Positions 13,282 to 25,824 of a stretch of DNA of 64,000 bases are shown here, piece by piece (within the stretch, counting starts at the first letter, position 1; the number at the start of each line of letters is the position of its first letter). Source of the DNA: Chamaelirium japonicum (lineage: Eukaryota > Streptophyta > Magnoliopsida > Liliales > Melanthiaceae); NCBI GenBank assembly GCA_947650365.1, contig OX393557.1, forward strand, positions 26,410,385-26,474,384. Reading direction: 5' to 3'. A program made the position numbers and the translations under genes. The notes beneath the pieces were generated by a model, which had not been told where the DNA came from, made no database searches, and worked only from the letters and a program-made list of their open reading frames with translations.

Positions 13282-14265
13282 CTAGGGCCAAGGAGTAGGG
13301 ATATCAGTTACCCAGTAACCCTCCACCCCTGAACTCCGGGAACCATAAGCCAACCAGTGGGCAGCACTATTGGCCACTCTTGGAATCCACTGCACTGTTA
13401 CCCCCGGCAACAAATCCCAAAGCCGCAAACATGCCATAATGCTCGGGAATAACTCACCCGAACATCCTTTCCCGACAACAAGAGCATCACAAGCCTCCTT
13501 TGCATCAATCAGAAGCAATACCCGGATATCCGACCCCTTACCGATTTCCTCAAGAGCACCATGGATAGCCAGAATCTCCACTTGTAGAGGTGTCGTTGCC
13601 GCACATCGAAAAGCTGCAGCAGCACAAACCATCCCCTGTCGGGTAGATAGAACTCAAGCGCCACTCGCTAACCTCTCCCTTTGATGAAAAGAACCGTCAG
13701 TCCACATAATAAACTCCTCACTGATAATCCCCCTTCGTCGCTCCCGGCTCCTCGGTACCGGATTATGAAATCCCTGTAGAACCTCTTGACTCTGTTTCAC
13801 TAGTACTAGCCATGGTTTCACCGGCCTCCCATAGAGCTTGTCAAACCTAGCCTTCCAGAGGAACCACATAGCAACAACAATCATCTCATTAGCCATAGTG
13901 GGATCCCTCTGTCTTATCAAACTGCCATTAGCAGGAAGTAAATCCTGCGAGAAGAAATTAATTCCCGTCTTCATCAGCATGCATTTCCAAAATTCTAATG
14001 CCGCAGGGCACACCCAAAAAATGTTATTGATGTCTTCATCCGGATCGCTACACCATGGACAACATCCATATCCCATCCGAATTTGCTGCCTCAAAATGGA
14101 TGCTGTTGACAGAGCTCCCCGCAACAACTTCCACATAAATATTTGGACTCTCGGTAGAACCCTCAAAAGCCAAATGCCAGCCCCCAACCCTTCGTCGCTG
14201 ATAGGCTCACCTCGCAGCTCCCCTAGCATCTTTCTAAATTTTGGTCGTAAACTCCTTAGCTCCAA
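13282..14265 (-). pseudogene. LINE ORF2 C-terminal part: zinc-binding region and RNase H
   Basis: The frame at 14,265-13,654 contains the region LRVLPRVQIFMWKLLRGALS followed by CCPWC-x(14)-C, the RT-associated zinc-binding pattern, and then IMWTDGSF, the first RNase H aspartate motif. After a frame change the frame at 13,632-13,282 continues RNase H with VEILAIHGALEE (Glu), LLLIDAKEACDAL (Asp) and WIPRVANSAAHWLA. This is the usual end of plant L1 ORF2. RNase H would remove RNA from the cDNA hybrid during insertion. At least one frameshift separates the two halves. Confidence 0.8.
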
Positions 14266-14274
14266 ACGCTCTTG

Positions 14275-15932
14275 CTACAGCCGCTTCATAGTTCTTCTCC
14301 ACCCAACCGAAGCCGTCCTATTATGCCAGGTATGCCAAGAATCCAACGCCACCTGATATTTAGCCCGAATCCACTGAGCACCTACTCCAGAATCCGTAAT
14401 CACGTACCACATCTTAGCGATCTCCTGTTGGAGCTGTAGATCTTGGAAACAAGAAATCTGAAGCCCCCCTAAATCTCGGGTCTTCGTAACTGACTCCCAA
14501 GAAATGAGATGAAGGTGTCGCAGTCCATCCAGATGGCCCCACAGAAAATCTCGACAAAGACGATCCATCTGCTGGAGTACCCCAACCGGTAGGCCCCCTA
14601 CCCCCATCAGATGCACCAGAGTAACTGCCAAAACAGACTTAATCAACACTATCTCCCTGCTTGCGATAACAATCGCGCCTTCCACCCCGACAATCGATTT
14701 TCCATTCGGCTTATCACAAGCTTGAAACACGCATTTGGCACCCTACCAAAATTAATAGGAACCCCCAGATGGACCCAAGGTCCCACCACCTCCTTCACAT
14801 TTAAGGCTCGCTCCACATGCCTCCGAACGGATTTCTTCACACACCGAGAGAACTTGATGCTGGACTTCCCTGGATTAATCATTGGACTAGTACTCAACGA
14901 GACTTTAGAAAATACCTCCCGTAGCCCCCAAGCATCTAACTCCGTTGCTCTGGCAAAGAATAAGAAGTCATCTGCAAAGGCAAGAGTGGCAATTTGCTGC
15001 TCGTTCCGACGAGTAGTAAAGCCCTCAAGTGCCCCCTCCCTCATACTATTATCGATCTCCCATCGAAAAACCTAAGCTACTAAGAGAAAAAGATACGAAG
15101 AGATTGGATCCCCTTGACGTAATCCGTAAGTCGGCCGGAACATCTGTGTCACCTCCCCATTAATCAATAACCGAAAAGAGGTCGATTTCACACACTGCAT
15201 AATCCAAGAAATCCAAATTGGGTGGAATCCCATCCGGGCAAGAATCGCCTCCAAAGCCTCCCACTGTATCCGGTCATAAGCCTTATCTAAGTCCGCCTTT
15301 ACCATCATAGTTGCTCGCCGTCGAGGAGCCACATGTATAGAGTGTAGGACTTCCTGTGCAAGGAGGACATTATCTCGGATCCGCCTCCCGGGAATAAACG
15401 CATGTTGTTCCTCTCGAATAATCGATGGTAATAATAACTAAAGTCTGTTAGCCATAATCTTAGAAATAAATTAATAGTACACATTGCAAAGACTAATCGG
15501 TCTAAAATCATTGGGAGAAACTGGAACAGGCTTCTTCGGTATGAGCACCACCGACATGTCATTCCACCCCTCGGGCATTCTATGCGATTTGAAAAAACCC
15601 TGGACTTCCCTAATCACATCCTCACCAATAATATCCCAACATTCTTTATAAAAATCCCCATTAAACCCATCAGGTCCTGGAGATTTATTTGCTGGTGATG
15701 CGAACAACACCCTCTTCTTGATTTCACCACTATCAGGAATACGAATCAGGAAATTATTCATCTCATTAGATACGCACCTCGGGAGATCATCAAGTAGCTG
15801 AAGCTGCACCTCATCGACTCGTGTCCAACGTCGTTTGAAGAAGTCGATCAACACTCGTTGAATAAGCTGAGGCTCCGATATTTCCTCTCCCCCTACCTGA
15901 AGACATCTGATACGATTTCTAGATCTTCTCAC
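14275..15932 (-). pseudogene. LINE ORF2 reverse transcriptase domain
   Basis: Minus-strand pieces in order are KSPGPDGFNGDFYKECW and NDFRPISLCNVYY (15,932-15,471), KADLDKAYDRIQWEA with GLRQGDPISSYLF (15,332-15,072), and LAFADDFLFFARATE (15,044-14,649), which holds the catalytic FADD pair. The linker before the zinc region follows at 14,730-14,275. All canonical motifs are present, but they lie in different frames separated by stops, including one after NVYY near 15,471. The enzyme would copy LINE RNA at a nicked target site; this copy cannot be translated whole. Confidence 0.85.
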
Positions 15933-17016
15933 TCAGGTGTTGGATTGGAAGAACCCCGTATTACGATCACCCTCTCGTAACCACTGTACTCTAGATTTTT
16001 GAGCCCAAAGGGATTCTTGTTGCCTCAAGGACCATTCCAACTGCCGGTGCACCTGCTGCCACTCCTCCGAACCCTCCTCCTCCTCCTGGGTCCCTGCCAT
16101 CGCTTCCGCTTGCCGCCACAACAAATCCACTAGCGAGTGTATATTTCCCACTGTATTTTTATTCCAAAAAGGAAGAGCACGTCGGACGAAAGGTAAGTTC
16201 TCAGCGCACCCCGCCCCACGGATCCACTGTTGTAGAATCACTTCTTGACACTCCGCTCGAGATAACCAGAAGTTATGGAACCGCCTCGGGACTCGCTGAG
16301 GTCTAGTATTCGCAAGGGTGGAAACTAGAATCGGGGAATGATCCGATACACATCGAGGGAGGTGTTTAACAGAAGTATCATCAAACTTCATCGTCCATCG
16401 ATCATTCACAAAGCGCCGGTCCAGTCTTTCCCATATGTGAGCCCCCCTTGTCTATTATTACACCATGTAAAAGCCTCACCATTGAACTGAACATCCCTCA
16501 ACCCACTGTTATATATTAACCATCTCCAAAAACTCTAGTGCTTCGCGACCAACAAAATGATCTACCTCCCCTTTTATCCTCCGGTGTCAACACACAGTTG
16601 TAGTCCCCTAACAAGCACCAAGGATATTGCATCCGACTTAACACCTTCAGTTCTGCCCACAATCCACGCCTATCCGGTTCTGAATTACTCGCATAAATAG
16701 AAGATAGAATAATAGAACCGGCACTATATTCAGTCACCACCAAATGCAACACTTGCTCCTGGCGAACCAGGGCAGTAACCAAACCCAAGTCCCCACGCCA
16801 CAAACATACAATCCCACCAGCCATCCCATTGGACGGAATACAGGCCACTTCAAATTGACCCCAAAATATCGCCTTCACTCGGCTCAAATTAAATAACCTC
16901 ACATGACTCTCTACTAGTAAAACTACTTGTGGATCAAACTTCTTCACTAGCAGTTTAACATGCCCAATCGCCGCCGGACGTAAAAATCCCCGACAATTCC
17001 AGAATAGGATTTTCAT
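15933..17016 (-). pseudogene. LINE ORF2 N-terminal endonuclease domain
   Basis: The frame starts MKILFWNCRGFLRP at 17,016. It carries the exonuclease-endonuclease-phosphatase residues in order: Asn in NCRG, Glu in LLVESHV, Asp and Asn in LLGDYN. The frame is lost after GDG at 16,516 and resumes at 16,409, where SDHSPI supplies the final Asp-His pair. The segment ends with the pre-RT sequence VQWLREGDRNTGFF. This nuclease nicks target DNA to prime reverse transcription. A broken stretch of about 110 bases between the two frames disables it. Confidence 0.85.
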
Positions 17017-17824
17017 TGGGGAAAAGAGGATAGTAATGCCGCTGGGAGTTGACCTCCCTTACCTGATTTCTTTAAGCTATGGCCTTTCAAAGCTAGCATA
17101 TCCGGGACCCTACTCCTGAGCTGCCGCCGATGGCTGTTGAGCGCACCCGTACTCTCCGCCTGCCGCGATCATTCTCCCCCGCAATCATCACCCCCCTCAT
17201 CACAATTCTCTTCCATCAACCCTGTCTCGAGACCATCGACCTCTTGCAAGAGCTCAAAAGTCTTCCCCACTGCCTCTGAATGGTGTTCGCCCATCGAGAG
17301 CTAGGGCAGATTCACAACCCCCGGTTCCTTCCCAGAAAAACCCGGTGGGATCTCCGGTGTGAGTGGATCACTACACCGGACAACCACCTTCCCACCGCTC
17401 AACTCATCTCCCGCCAAAGATCCCGGGAGACAACAATCAAGTTCCATCATCCCCACACCCTCAACCTCCGACTGGCTGCTGCTGTCCTCCCCCACAATTT
17501 TCGACCTTCCCAACCGGTCTCGCAGAGCACTCCCGTCAAATTTCAACCCTCGCCGCTCCTCAGCCCTACTGCTTGGCCCATTGGGAGCCGCAGTATCATT
17601 CATTACCTTCTTCGAGATCCATCCCCACCTCACCATCGATAGCTGGTGTCCGCTCCTCCACGTACTTGGTTTGCACGGAAATAGGGTCCCCCAGTCTTCT
17701 CATGCATGAACTCTAGGGGATGGAATCGAGATCCCTGATCATGACGTCTCGGAACTTGTCTCCGCTCTACAGGCCGCTGGACTCTAGCACCCAGAGCCCC
17801 TGGCTGACGTGTCTCTCGATCCAC

Positions 17825-18891
17825 CTATCCACGTTGCACCAAATCATCACTACCCTTCCCTCCCCGCCCGCCACCGCCCGTCTTCCTCGCCCCCAGCCGG
17901 CGAGCTGCCATCATCCAAGGTCCAAAAGTAGACCCTTTCACCTGCGAGCTCTCCTCCGCACTACCTAGCCCTGTAGCCGCCTGAACGTGTGCCGCACCAT
18001 CCTCATCCATTTCAACACGATGTTGCCCAACCCTCTCCTTCCCTCCCACCGGCTCTTGAACAGCTTCAGCAACTACATCTGAAACCACCCCCCCTTCGCA
18101 GTGCAATGATCTAGAGTGTGCCCCACACGGCCACAACCAAAGCACAATCTTGGTAAATTCTCATAAACAAACGATTGGTAGAACCTAAAACCCGCACCCT
18201 CCGCCCCGCCCGTCGTACCAACATTCGTCCCCGGGATGAGGCCCTTCGTGAGATTCACCTCAACACACACCCGCTCAAACAACCCACGCGTCCCCTCCAA
18301 CGAGTTCTGATCCACCCTAATCGGCCTACCCGCTGCCGAAGCTATATCTTTCGCCAGAATTTCATCATAACAGTCCACCAGGAGTCCAGGCAACCGAATC
18401 CAGACCGGAGCTCGATCGATGATCTCCGTTGCCGGCTGAAAGAAAGGAGTCCACCTCTTCAACACAAGCACTCTCCCATCAAAGATCCAAGGGCTTCCTT
18501 CCCAAACATCCATTAAATCATCCTCCAATTCAAACCGGAAACAAAAAAAACCATTCGGTAAATCCAGAACTTAAACCTTGCTAGCACAAGGCCATCGTTG
18601 CGCGATTCGCCACCGTAATATCTCCAGTGGAAGCTTTGGACCCAAGAACTTCCCAACCAGAGATTGTTGCCATCGGGCTAGGGACTCCCTCAGACGTTCA
18701 GGATCCAGGACTATCATCCCTTCCACCGACTGAGACATCCTCGAACAATGGGTGGCATCAATCCTCCCACTCCACTGAGTTCGCCATTGGGTTGTAGCCG
18801 CTGCCAGGTAACTCCGGCGAGACCCTTCTGTTCCGCCCGGATCTTCTCCCTCCGCCAGTACCATGGTACGTTTCTTAAAAGAGAGAAACAC
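17825..18891 (-). pseudogene. LINE ORF1, RNA-binding protein with CCHC knuckle
   Basis: The first frame (18,891-18,571) contains SLARWQQSLVGKFLGPK, typical of the plant LINE ORF1 N-terminal domain (DUF4283-like). After a stop the next frame (18,528-18,073) continues with WIRLPGLLVDCYD and ends in CFGCGRVGHTLDHC, a C-x2-C-x4-H-x4-C zinc knuckle. A further frame (18,145-17,825) holds STFGPWMMAARR, the post-knuckle motif of these proteins. ORF1 normally coats LINE RNA. Two frame breaks make this a pseudogene. The stretch 17,017-17,824 is the C-terminal tail and inter-ORF region, GC-rich with no conserved frame. Confidence 0.8.
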
Positions 18892-18900
18892 GAAAATTAT

Positions 18901-19189
18901 TTCTTTCGTACGGCATGTAATGTGGCTATTAATTGTTCAAGCGACGGTAGCAGCACGATGCGCATGACATCACAAGAACATCAGGGGTGAAATGCACGGT
19001 CTGGGCTGAGTGTGATTCCGTTCAAGCGACGGTGGCTCACCTCGGGCGGCAGCTACTAATCCGAGAACAAGCCCTACCGATCGATCAATCACGCAACTCG
19101 ATCTCTGCCACATCACCACATGCACGATTGCTCTCGGACAGTAAGTCACAATTTAAGTTACAAAAGGCTACTTCATATCGTACTCTATA
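18901..19189. other. Spacer upstream of LINE 1
   Basis: The word GTTCAAGCGACGGT occurs twice (about 18,937 and 19,020), as a short direct repeat 83 bp apart. No gene is recognised. Confidence 0.4.
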
Positions 19190-19860
19190 CATACACGCAT
19201 CAGATCTCCAGCAAGCCAAGAAATCAATCTCTCGAAGGTTAAGGTTTCCTAAACATCGGTGCTGACATAACAAGCAATCACCACTGTCCACAGCACTACC
19301 GATAGGGCGTAACTTGCTCCTCAGTGTGACGCTTCTGCCAGTAAGGTCCCCGGTTTTCTCCTTGGGTTGATCTGCAGTTTGACAAGAACCCCTTAGAAAA
19401 CCATTATTCAATCAGCAAGTTATAATAGGTTTGTAATGACCTAACAATAAGATGTTCATTAACCACAGTCAGTACTTAATTAAGCAGCTCGATGAATCCG
19501 AAATATAAGGCAAGTTCCGATCAGAACAAAATAGAATCAGACATTCTCAACCGTCGGGTCATAGAGAACATCTTTGTACAGAAGAAAATGTTTACTGATC
19601 ATTAAATTGTTCCTTCTATATGATTTGATCACTAAGCCGAGTAAGGTTCTCTAATGCCAAAGCAACAAGAAAAAATAAAGAGAAACAAATCGACAGATGA
19701 GATAAATTAGATCCTCTAGACAGAACAAAAGAGCATTACTCTCACCTGTTCCTTTCTGGGGGGGTATGTTTTCTTGTTGTCAAGTCCAATCATGAAAATG
19801 ACTTCGTGCATGGGCGCTTGGAAAATTTCCCCCCTTACCCCCTCTTTCTCTGATACCCGT
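19190..19860 (-). pseudogene. Unrecognised gene remnant D3, copy 1
   Basis: About 300 bases (19,190-19,480) match 45,160-45,455 in the same orientation, and a weaker match may extend to the KKT-containing frame near 45,490. A minus-strand frame ending at about 19,748 reads GEIFQAPMHEVIFMIGLDNK followed by KTYPPRKEQ and then CAG|GTGAG, a good splice donor, so it may be a true exon. The other end encodes NLREIDFLACWRSDA-like text, parallel to PPEIDFLVCWRSDTC in the copy. Neither copy has a full frame. The protein family is not recognised. Confidence 0.4.
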
Positions 19861-19929
19861 GCCTGTCGGCACTCCCCCGACGACCTTCGGCTGCACCCCC
19901 ATGCCTCCTCCAAGGGCCACCCTCAACAT

Positions 19930-21426
19930 TGACACTCAACTTTATTTAGTGTTAACATATCATATTTTAGGCCACAATAAATTAAAACTTTATTTGGTGT
20001 TAATTTATCAGTTAAATAAAAATGTCTTTGACATCTCTCATAGATAAAATTGCCTCGGGACTGGAACGTCGGCCATATTCCATCAATGACAAAACACTGA
20101 CCCTCTAGTTGAGAACGAAACCTAAAAGCTTTTATCGTTTATGCAGAGCTTGGAAGCATAACAGCTTGATTTCTTATGACTCTCTCTTATATTTTCTGAG
20201 GATTCAGTTTTCCAGGTGCAGGAGATGCTCATTTTTTAATGGCTAACTGAAAAGAACACAAATCATCACCATTATATCTGATTCGAGCCCATCAAGAAAT
20301 GTATCTATACCAATCTTATTTTAGTTCTAAACATAAATAAATGAAAAAAAAATGATTTAAGATAAAGAGTAAACCTTTGAAATAGTAAAGACAAACCACA
20401 AGTAAAATAGCTAAAACAAAATCAACATCACTAGCATGATCGCACCCTCTACCACGGTACCACCTCAAAACCTCAGCTGCTTGGGATCCAGTCACAGGAT
20501 CGTTGTGTTGTACATCTTTATCCAATAGGTAGAACCGCTCTTAAATAAAGCATCCTCATATCCTTCTTTGCCATTAAGATATATAGTCAGTCATGTTAGA
20601 TCATTAGGGTGCACCAAACTGGAAAAGTTAGTATAGGCGTAGAAGTGAGATGTTGGATAGCCAATGTCACATGTTTGGAAAAGTAGATTAAACTGCTAAG
20701 TCAAAAAAATCATAATCCAAGATATCATGGAAGCGTGTGAGTAAACTTGCAAATAAGGTCAATTTTACCTTTATACATGAAAATTCTGCTAAAAGAAAAA
20801 AGGTTGAGAAAAAATGCGTTGTTTTGATATAATAGCAATCTTGTTTTGGAAAGGATTTGATAGCAAATATATTCCAACAAAATAATGACTATGTACCTTT
20901 CTCAAGTTATTGGAAAATGTTGGCTTATGTGAAACTTACAATCTAACTTAAGTTTTTCAAAAAGAAATTTTGTGACAATGCTAGAAACTTGTCCTTGGAC
21001 TTGCAATTAATTGCTAAAACTGTACAATTCAATTTAATGATAGGGAAGCATACTGAATATCTGCGGGAATAAGATGATCGAAGAAAAACTAAGAAATAGT
21101 GCCCGATCATATTTCTCCACTTATCCTTCAAATCAACCCATTCAATGGAAAAGCTGATCATCAGATTCATTATTATATAGAAAAAAAAAAATGGATAACA
21201 CTGAGTTAAAGCTTCAGCAATACCTCTGTTCTGTCTTAAAAAATTTCGATATAGCAACTTAGGATGTATTTTCAATTACCTTACGTGGAAAAGGTATGAA
21301 CACATTGTAGAATAGCACAACATCACTAAAAAAATTAACAAGAAAAGTTAACTTATAGATCAATAACTATTTTATACTAAAGTTGCACAAAATAGGAAAG
21401 ATTCTCGAAAAAAGATTAGAATTAAT
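19930..21426. repeat. Module D4, copy 2, and AT-rich flank
   Basis: 20,011-21,140 matches 7,969-9,400, at clearly lower identity than the D1 pair. The first 80 bases carry two imperfect copies of an AACTTTATTTNGTGTTAA unit. From 21,140 to 21,426 the sequence is AT-rich with a ten-A run and no recognised gene. It abuts module A copy 2. Confidence 0.55.
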
Positions 21427-23879
21427 TAACGTTGTGGGTTGTGACTAATCTCAGAACACATATTTTAAGCTTTCCAACAAACAAGAAGGCTTTCTAATAA
21501 AGATTAACCAGAGACAAGATAAGTGCATACTTCTGAGCGTTATGTTCTTTTACCTCATACCTCTCTAGCTGAAAATTATTCTTCATGCCTTCGTGATCGA
21601 GTAAATGCACTTAATCTACCAGCTGAGCTATCCAAAGATGTTTGAGCGTGCCCAAACTACGATGAAGTCTATTGAGTACGTGTTACAAATTCATCAGCAA
21701 GAATGGGAGGATGAAGAATGTCAATAAATGAAGGTTCAAATGCAAGCTTTCATCAGAAGCTTCGAGGCTCATGGTGACGGGTGAGTCACCACCTCCGACA
21801 GTGCCATCAGTGGAGAATGCACCGCCAATCAAGCTCCTACCTTCTAAGGAACAACCAGATGAGTCATTCCCACTTCCTGATCTTATACTATAGGCAGTCT
21901 CACACAAGTAGCCTGCACCGCCAGTGGAGCCCCTATTTGTTGACGCACTTTCAATAGAGTCTCCTCCACTTAGTAAAGCCACCTGTGGATCTTCCACCGC
22001 TACCAGCACCTTCATTAAAGTTTCTACCAGCGCCAATACCATCGGTGTCTCCTTTGCTGGTAAAGCCATCGGTGGATCTTTCACAACTTACCGCACCTCC
22101 CATGGAGTTTCTAGTAGTAACAATCTCTATTACCAAAAACTACGATCTTTTAAACAAGTCTCGATTAAAACACGGCTTTTTCAGTAAACGTTCACTACGA
22201 GAGTCTTTCCCGATTTTTCGAAAAAATCACGATTTTAAGAAAAAATCACAATTTTCACGTTTAATCCCGATTAATTGCGTTTTAATCCCGTCAAGTACTG
22301 CTCAAAAACCCTATTATAACATCTATATATATAAATATGTTCTAAAATTCTACCGTTTGTTTCCCGACTCTTTTCCGGCCTTTCCGACTTTTTTCCAATT
22401 TTTCCGACTTCTACCCTAGCTGATTTTTTCCCGACTTCCAACTTGGTAACTATGGTGCCAATACCATCAGTGTACACCTGCCTCTAATTGAGCATCCACC
22501 TGCAGGTTGCAACAGTATCTTCAGTCGTACTTCTAGTGAAACTCCCGCCTACAGCAGAGTTGTTATTCACGATTGACTCTAGCATTTTAGTCCTTCAACG
22601 TATTAACTTCATCGGACTAAAACGACTTCCAGCGGCTCCACTACTTCTCCGTCAGTACTTGAATATGAGCGATTCTGAGCTACCACATTAACCTGACATA
22701 ATACTATCTTCTTCAACCTGTGCCTACACCTCCCCTATGGTCCAAGTACGACTCCAGTAGACAGTTTTTTGAGACCCGGGAGGTGATCAGTTGATAATGC
22801 GACACCGACTACTAGGTCTACACCACCAGCTCTTGAGTCTGATTCGTTACATTACTAATGATCTCGATGATTTTGTTGGTTACAGGCTTATAGCTAGCTT
22901 CATGAGAACTCAAGCCGAGTCGACGGTAGTAGAAGTGAATGATAGGGAGTAGGATCCGGCATGCACGTTTTTTCAAGACAGATCAGACTTTGATCGAATC
23001 ATGTAGCCCAAGCCCCATCCAAACCTGGTCACCAAGATCAAACAAAACCCGTATCTACTTAGTATGCAATTTTTGGTTATTTAAAATATATTTTTGTCAT
23101 ATTTTTCGGCTTAATTATGTATATGTCAAAACCCATGTTATAAGGGTTTTCCAGTAGGTTTAGGAATCTATGTCCAAGTTTTAAGTGTAGTAGGAGTCCA
23201 AGTCCTAAGTATTAGGAGCCCAAGTCCAAAGTTAACTAGCAATCCAAGTCAGAATTGTATTAGGATTCAAAGTCCTAAACATGTTAGTAGTAGTCTTTGA
23301 CTTTTGCAAGTTTATTTTAAGGCCCTAGCCTTATTTAATTAAATTAGGGTTAGATGAGTGGATTTTTGTTCCTTGTTTGCTAGATTTGTTTTTTAAATAT
23401 AATAATCTGCATCATTAGCCGAACTTTGGCACCACCATCCTATCATGAGAATACTGCCCCGTGTTTCACATATATGGAAAGCTTTCCACTCCTAACACAC
23501 ACAAGAAGAGGTGTGAAATTAGTTTTTTTCAAACAACTCAAATTAATATCTTGGATATTTCTTGAATCTGGATTCTGGCCATCGGTGCATAGTATGAACT
23601 CCCTCAACACGCATAGCTTCAATTTCTAAAGTTCCAAAATTCAACAAAGGATCTCAAGACGATTCTACCTCCTAAATGAATGAACAAATAAGATTATGCA
23701 GATAGTTAGCATGGCTCCTAAAGAACAACGTAAATGGTAAACTTCATAAATTTGAGAACATAACATACATATATAAATAACTAGCACGCATACAACATGA
23801 ATTTTCGATGATCCTATCAATGTACCATTGACACAGTCAAAATCAAAGTTAATACACCAAAGAAAGTAATCTGATGGGA
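21427..23879 (+). repeat. Module A, copy 2
   Basis: Homologous to 1-2,423 over its whole length in the same order. The gag-like frame starting at about 21,640 stops early (after HQQEWEDEECQ). The Pro/Ser-rich frames at 21,924-22,187 and 21,985-22,419 persist. It joins module R at GATGGG|ATACCGG, where the first copy has 990 extra bases. Confidence 0.75.
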
Positions 23880-25447
23880 TACCGGATGGTCCCCATAATC
23901 TTCTTTGATCTTTAAAGCTGAGTTATCATTACACGTAATGTCTACACGGCACACGGTCTCATCAACCTCATCAATAAGTCGCTACGCTACCTCATTATTT
24001 AGTTTGTTAGCAATCGCTCCTAGTTCATCGGAAGAATCAAGACCCACATCTGCTAGGCAACCACACATCAACATTCAACAGTAACAAAAGCTGCAAAAGC
24101 TGAGAATTGAGACCCACTAGATCGGGCCCTCTTGAAATCGACTCACATAAGGTTTGAGGGTTACCTTTAGATAAGACCTCTTAGGGTTACCTTTAGATAA
24201 GACCTCTTGAAATCGACTCACAATACAACTTTTCTATTTCATGTACATTGGTTCTTTATTGCATCTATCCTACTCAAGGATCAAGCTGTCGTTGGGTTTG
24301 TTCTACGCAATATTTATATTTTGTTGAATCAACAAATGTTGCAATTCACAAATCATTTGAGTATACTTGTCATTGCAATATATTTGGATTTTAAATATTA
24401 AATCTATAGACATTGCTCATTGATAGTCTATGAATTGGGCCAAACCTCAACTAATAAATTTCCTCTTTACGTAGTTTCCGTCTAATCCAAACTGAATTGA
24501 AGGGGATAAAATGTAGTTTATTAAATATATGGGGATTAAGTGATTTGAGTCAAACCTTGGGGGGGGGGGGGGGGGGGGGGGGTGGGTGGGTGGTAAAGGG
24601 TAATTATCCATCGGATGAAGATCAAAGAAAGCATGTAACTATGTCGGCCAAGGGATTATCAGTAAAGAAGACAAGAAGCATATCTTGATCATACTCGTTA
24701 GGTCATCAAATAACATTCTGCTGAGCCGGAGCCTTTCGCCAAACAGCTGCAGATACTAAAGAAAAGAAGCTTCTTGATAAAGATATAGTAAATGATAAGA
24801 GGCCAATATCAATACATAAAAGAATCAAAACTTGTACAGTACCAATTTATTTGAATAATAGGCATTTATAACTTCATGCACTGGACAGATAGTTAAGGCA
24901 AATTTGTTGGACAGGTTGGGGCCATCCAGACTCATCATTGAGATAAGACCATCATGCTAAGTTATGGATGTGAGAACCCGATTTCGATGGATCAGGATCC
25001 AACTGCTTATGAACAATTGCCTCAAACACTAATTACATGTAATGTATTGAAGAAAATATATACTAATGAGTCGTAACAAGCCAAACATGCGAGAAGGGGT
25101 TCATGATAAGTGCCCAAATCAATCTCCTCATTAATATCTTTAAAATAGACAAGAACTCAATGTGAAAGTATGATTTTGTTTCCAAAACTCAATTCTAACT
25201 GCTTATGAACAATTATCATATCAAACATCGATGCCGCATATAACATGAAATAAAATACCCGGCGGAATCAATAATTGTCATGTCTAAGAACTACTTCTAC
25301 TGAATAATTCTCTAGGTCAATTGCGGAGATAACAACTCAAAAGACTAAGTAGTCGAGTTTGATTAAATAAGTGGTTGGCAATATCCGCCCCAGTGAATCC
25401 AATCACTGAAAAATTAAACAAGTGAAATAAAAAAATAATAATAACTA

Positions 25448-25451
<4 letters not shown>
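23880..25451. repeat. Module R, copy 3, with an internal deletion and templated filler
   Basis: The left end encodes, on the minus strand, the empty-site version of the unknown gene (VDITCNDNSALKI). Compared with copy 4, about 480 bases (equivalent of 32,970-33,445) are missing. At the joint (24,158-24,222) a 25-base stretch starting GGGTTACCTTTAGATAAG is repeated directly, followed by a second copy of CTTGAAATCGACTCACA from about 75 bases upstream. A 24-G run lies at 24,559-24,582. Confidence 0.75.

Positions 25452-25518
<67 letters not shown>
25452..25518. repeat. (AT)n microsatellite, 67 bp
   Basis: AT run immediately downstream of the F-box stop codon, at the same position as those at 12,054, 34,611 and 37,190. 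Confidence 0.95.
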
Positions 25519-25520
<2 letters not shown>

Positions 25521-25824
25521 TCATTATTCTAAAGCAGTTTTTAGCTTTTGTAATCCAACTAAACTTTCGACATAAAGAAAAGGCTTAAATCTGCTTTTGT
25601 AGCCAACAATGATTTCTTCTTCTTTGTTGGTTCCGCTGCTCATGTCGGCTAGTTCTTCGCCGCTAGTGCCCCTATTGAGACGATGATATTGAAGCATGTT
25701 CACATCCGGTTTGGTCTTGTATTGCCGCGGCCGCGACGAATTAGTCTTATGAACCAGAATTTTGTCGTCGTGGATTAGCAGAGGCGTTGGTTTAGGACCC
25801 ATCCAGGGGAAGATCACCGAGTGT

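Larger units (their letters stand above)
13221..18900 (-). mobile_element. L1-type LINE retrotransposon, near full length, inactive
   Basis: On the minus strand the order is ORF1 with a zinc knuckle, then ORF2 with endonuclease, reverse transcriptase, zinc-binding RT-associated region and RNase H. A 3' A tail is seen as a T run at about 13,220-13,230. This is the plant L1 layout. Each ORF is broken by frameshifts or stops, so the copy cannot move by itself. The 5' edge is set near the start of the ORF1 frame at about 18,891-18,900. I could not find a convincing target-site duplication, so the outer limits are approximate. Confidence 0.85.

Noticed and set aside
17280-17968. Several plus-strand Pro/Ser-rich frames over the LINE
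   Set aside because: Antisense shadows of the GC-rich LINE ORF1 tail.
13190-18960. Target-site duplication for LINE 1
   Set aside because: Compared the bases beside the T run (TTCAAGAGATTGTCTTCTC) with the 5' side; only short chance matches such as TTCAAG.
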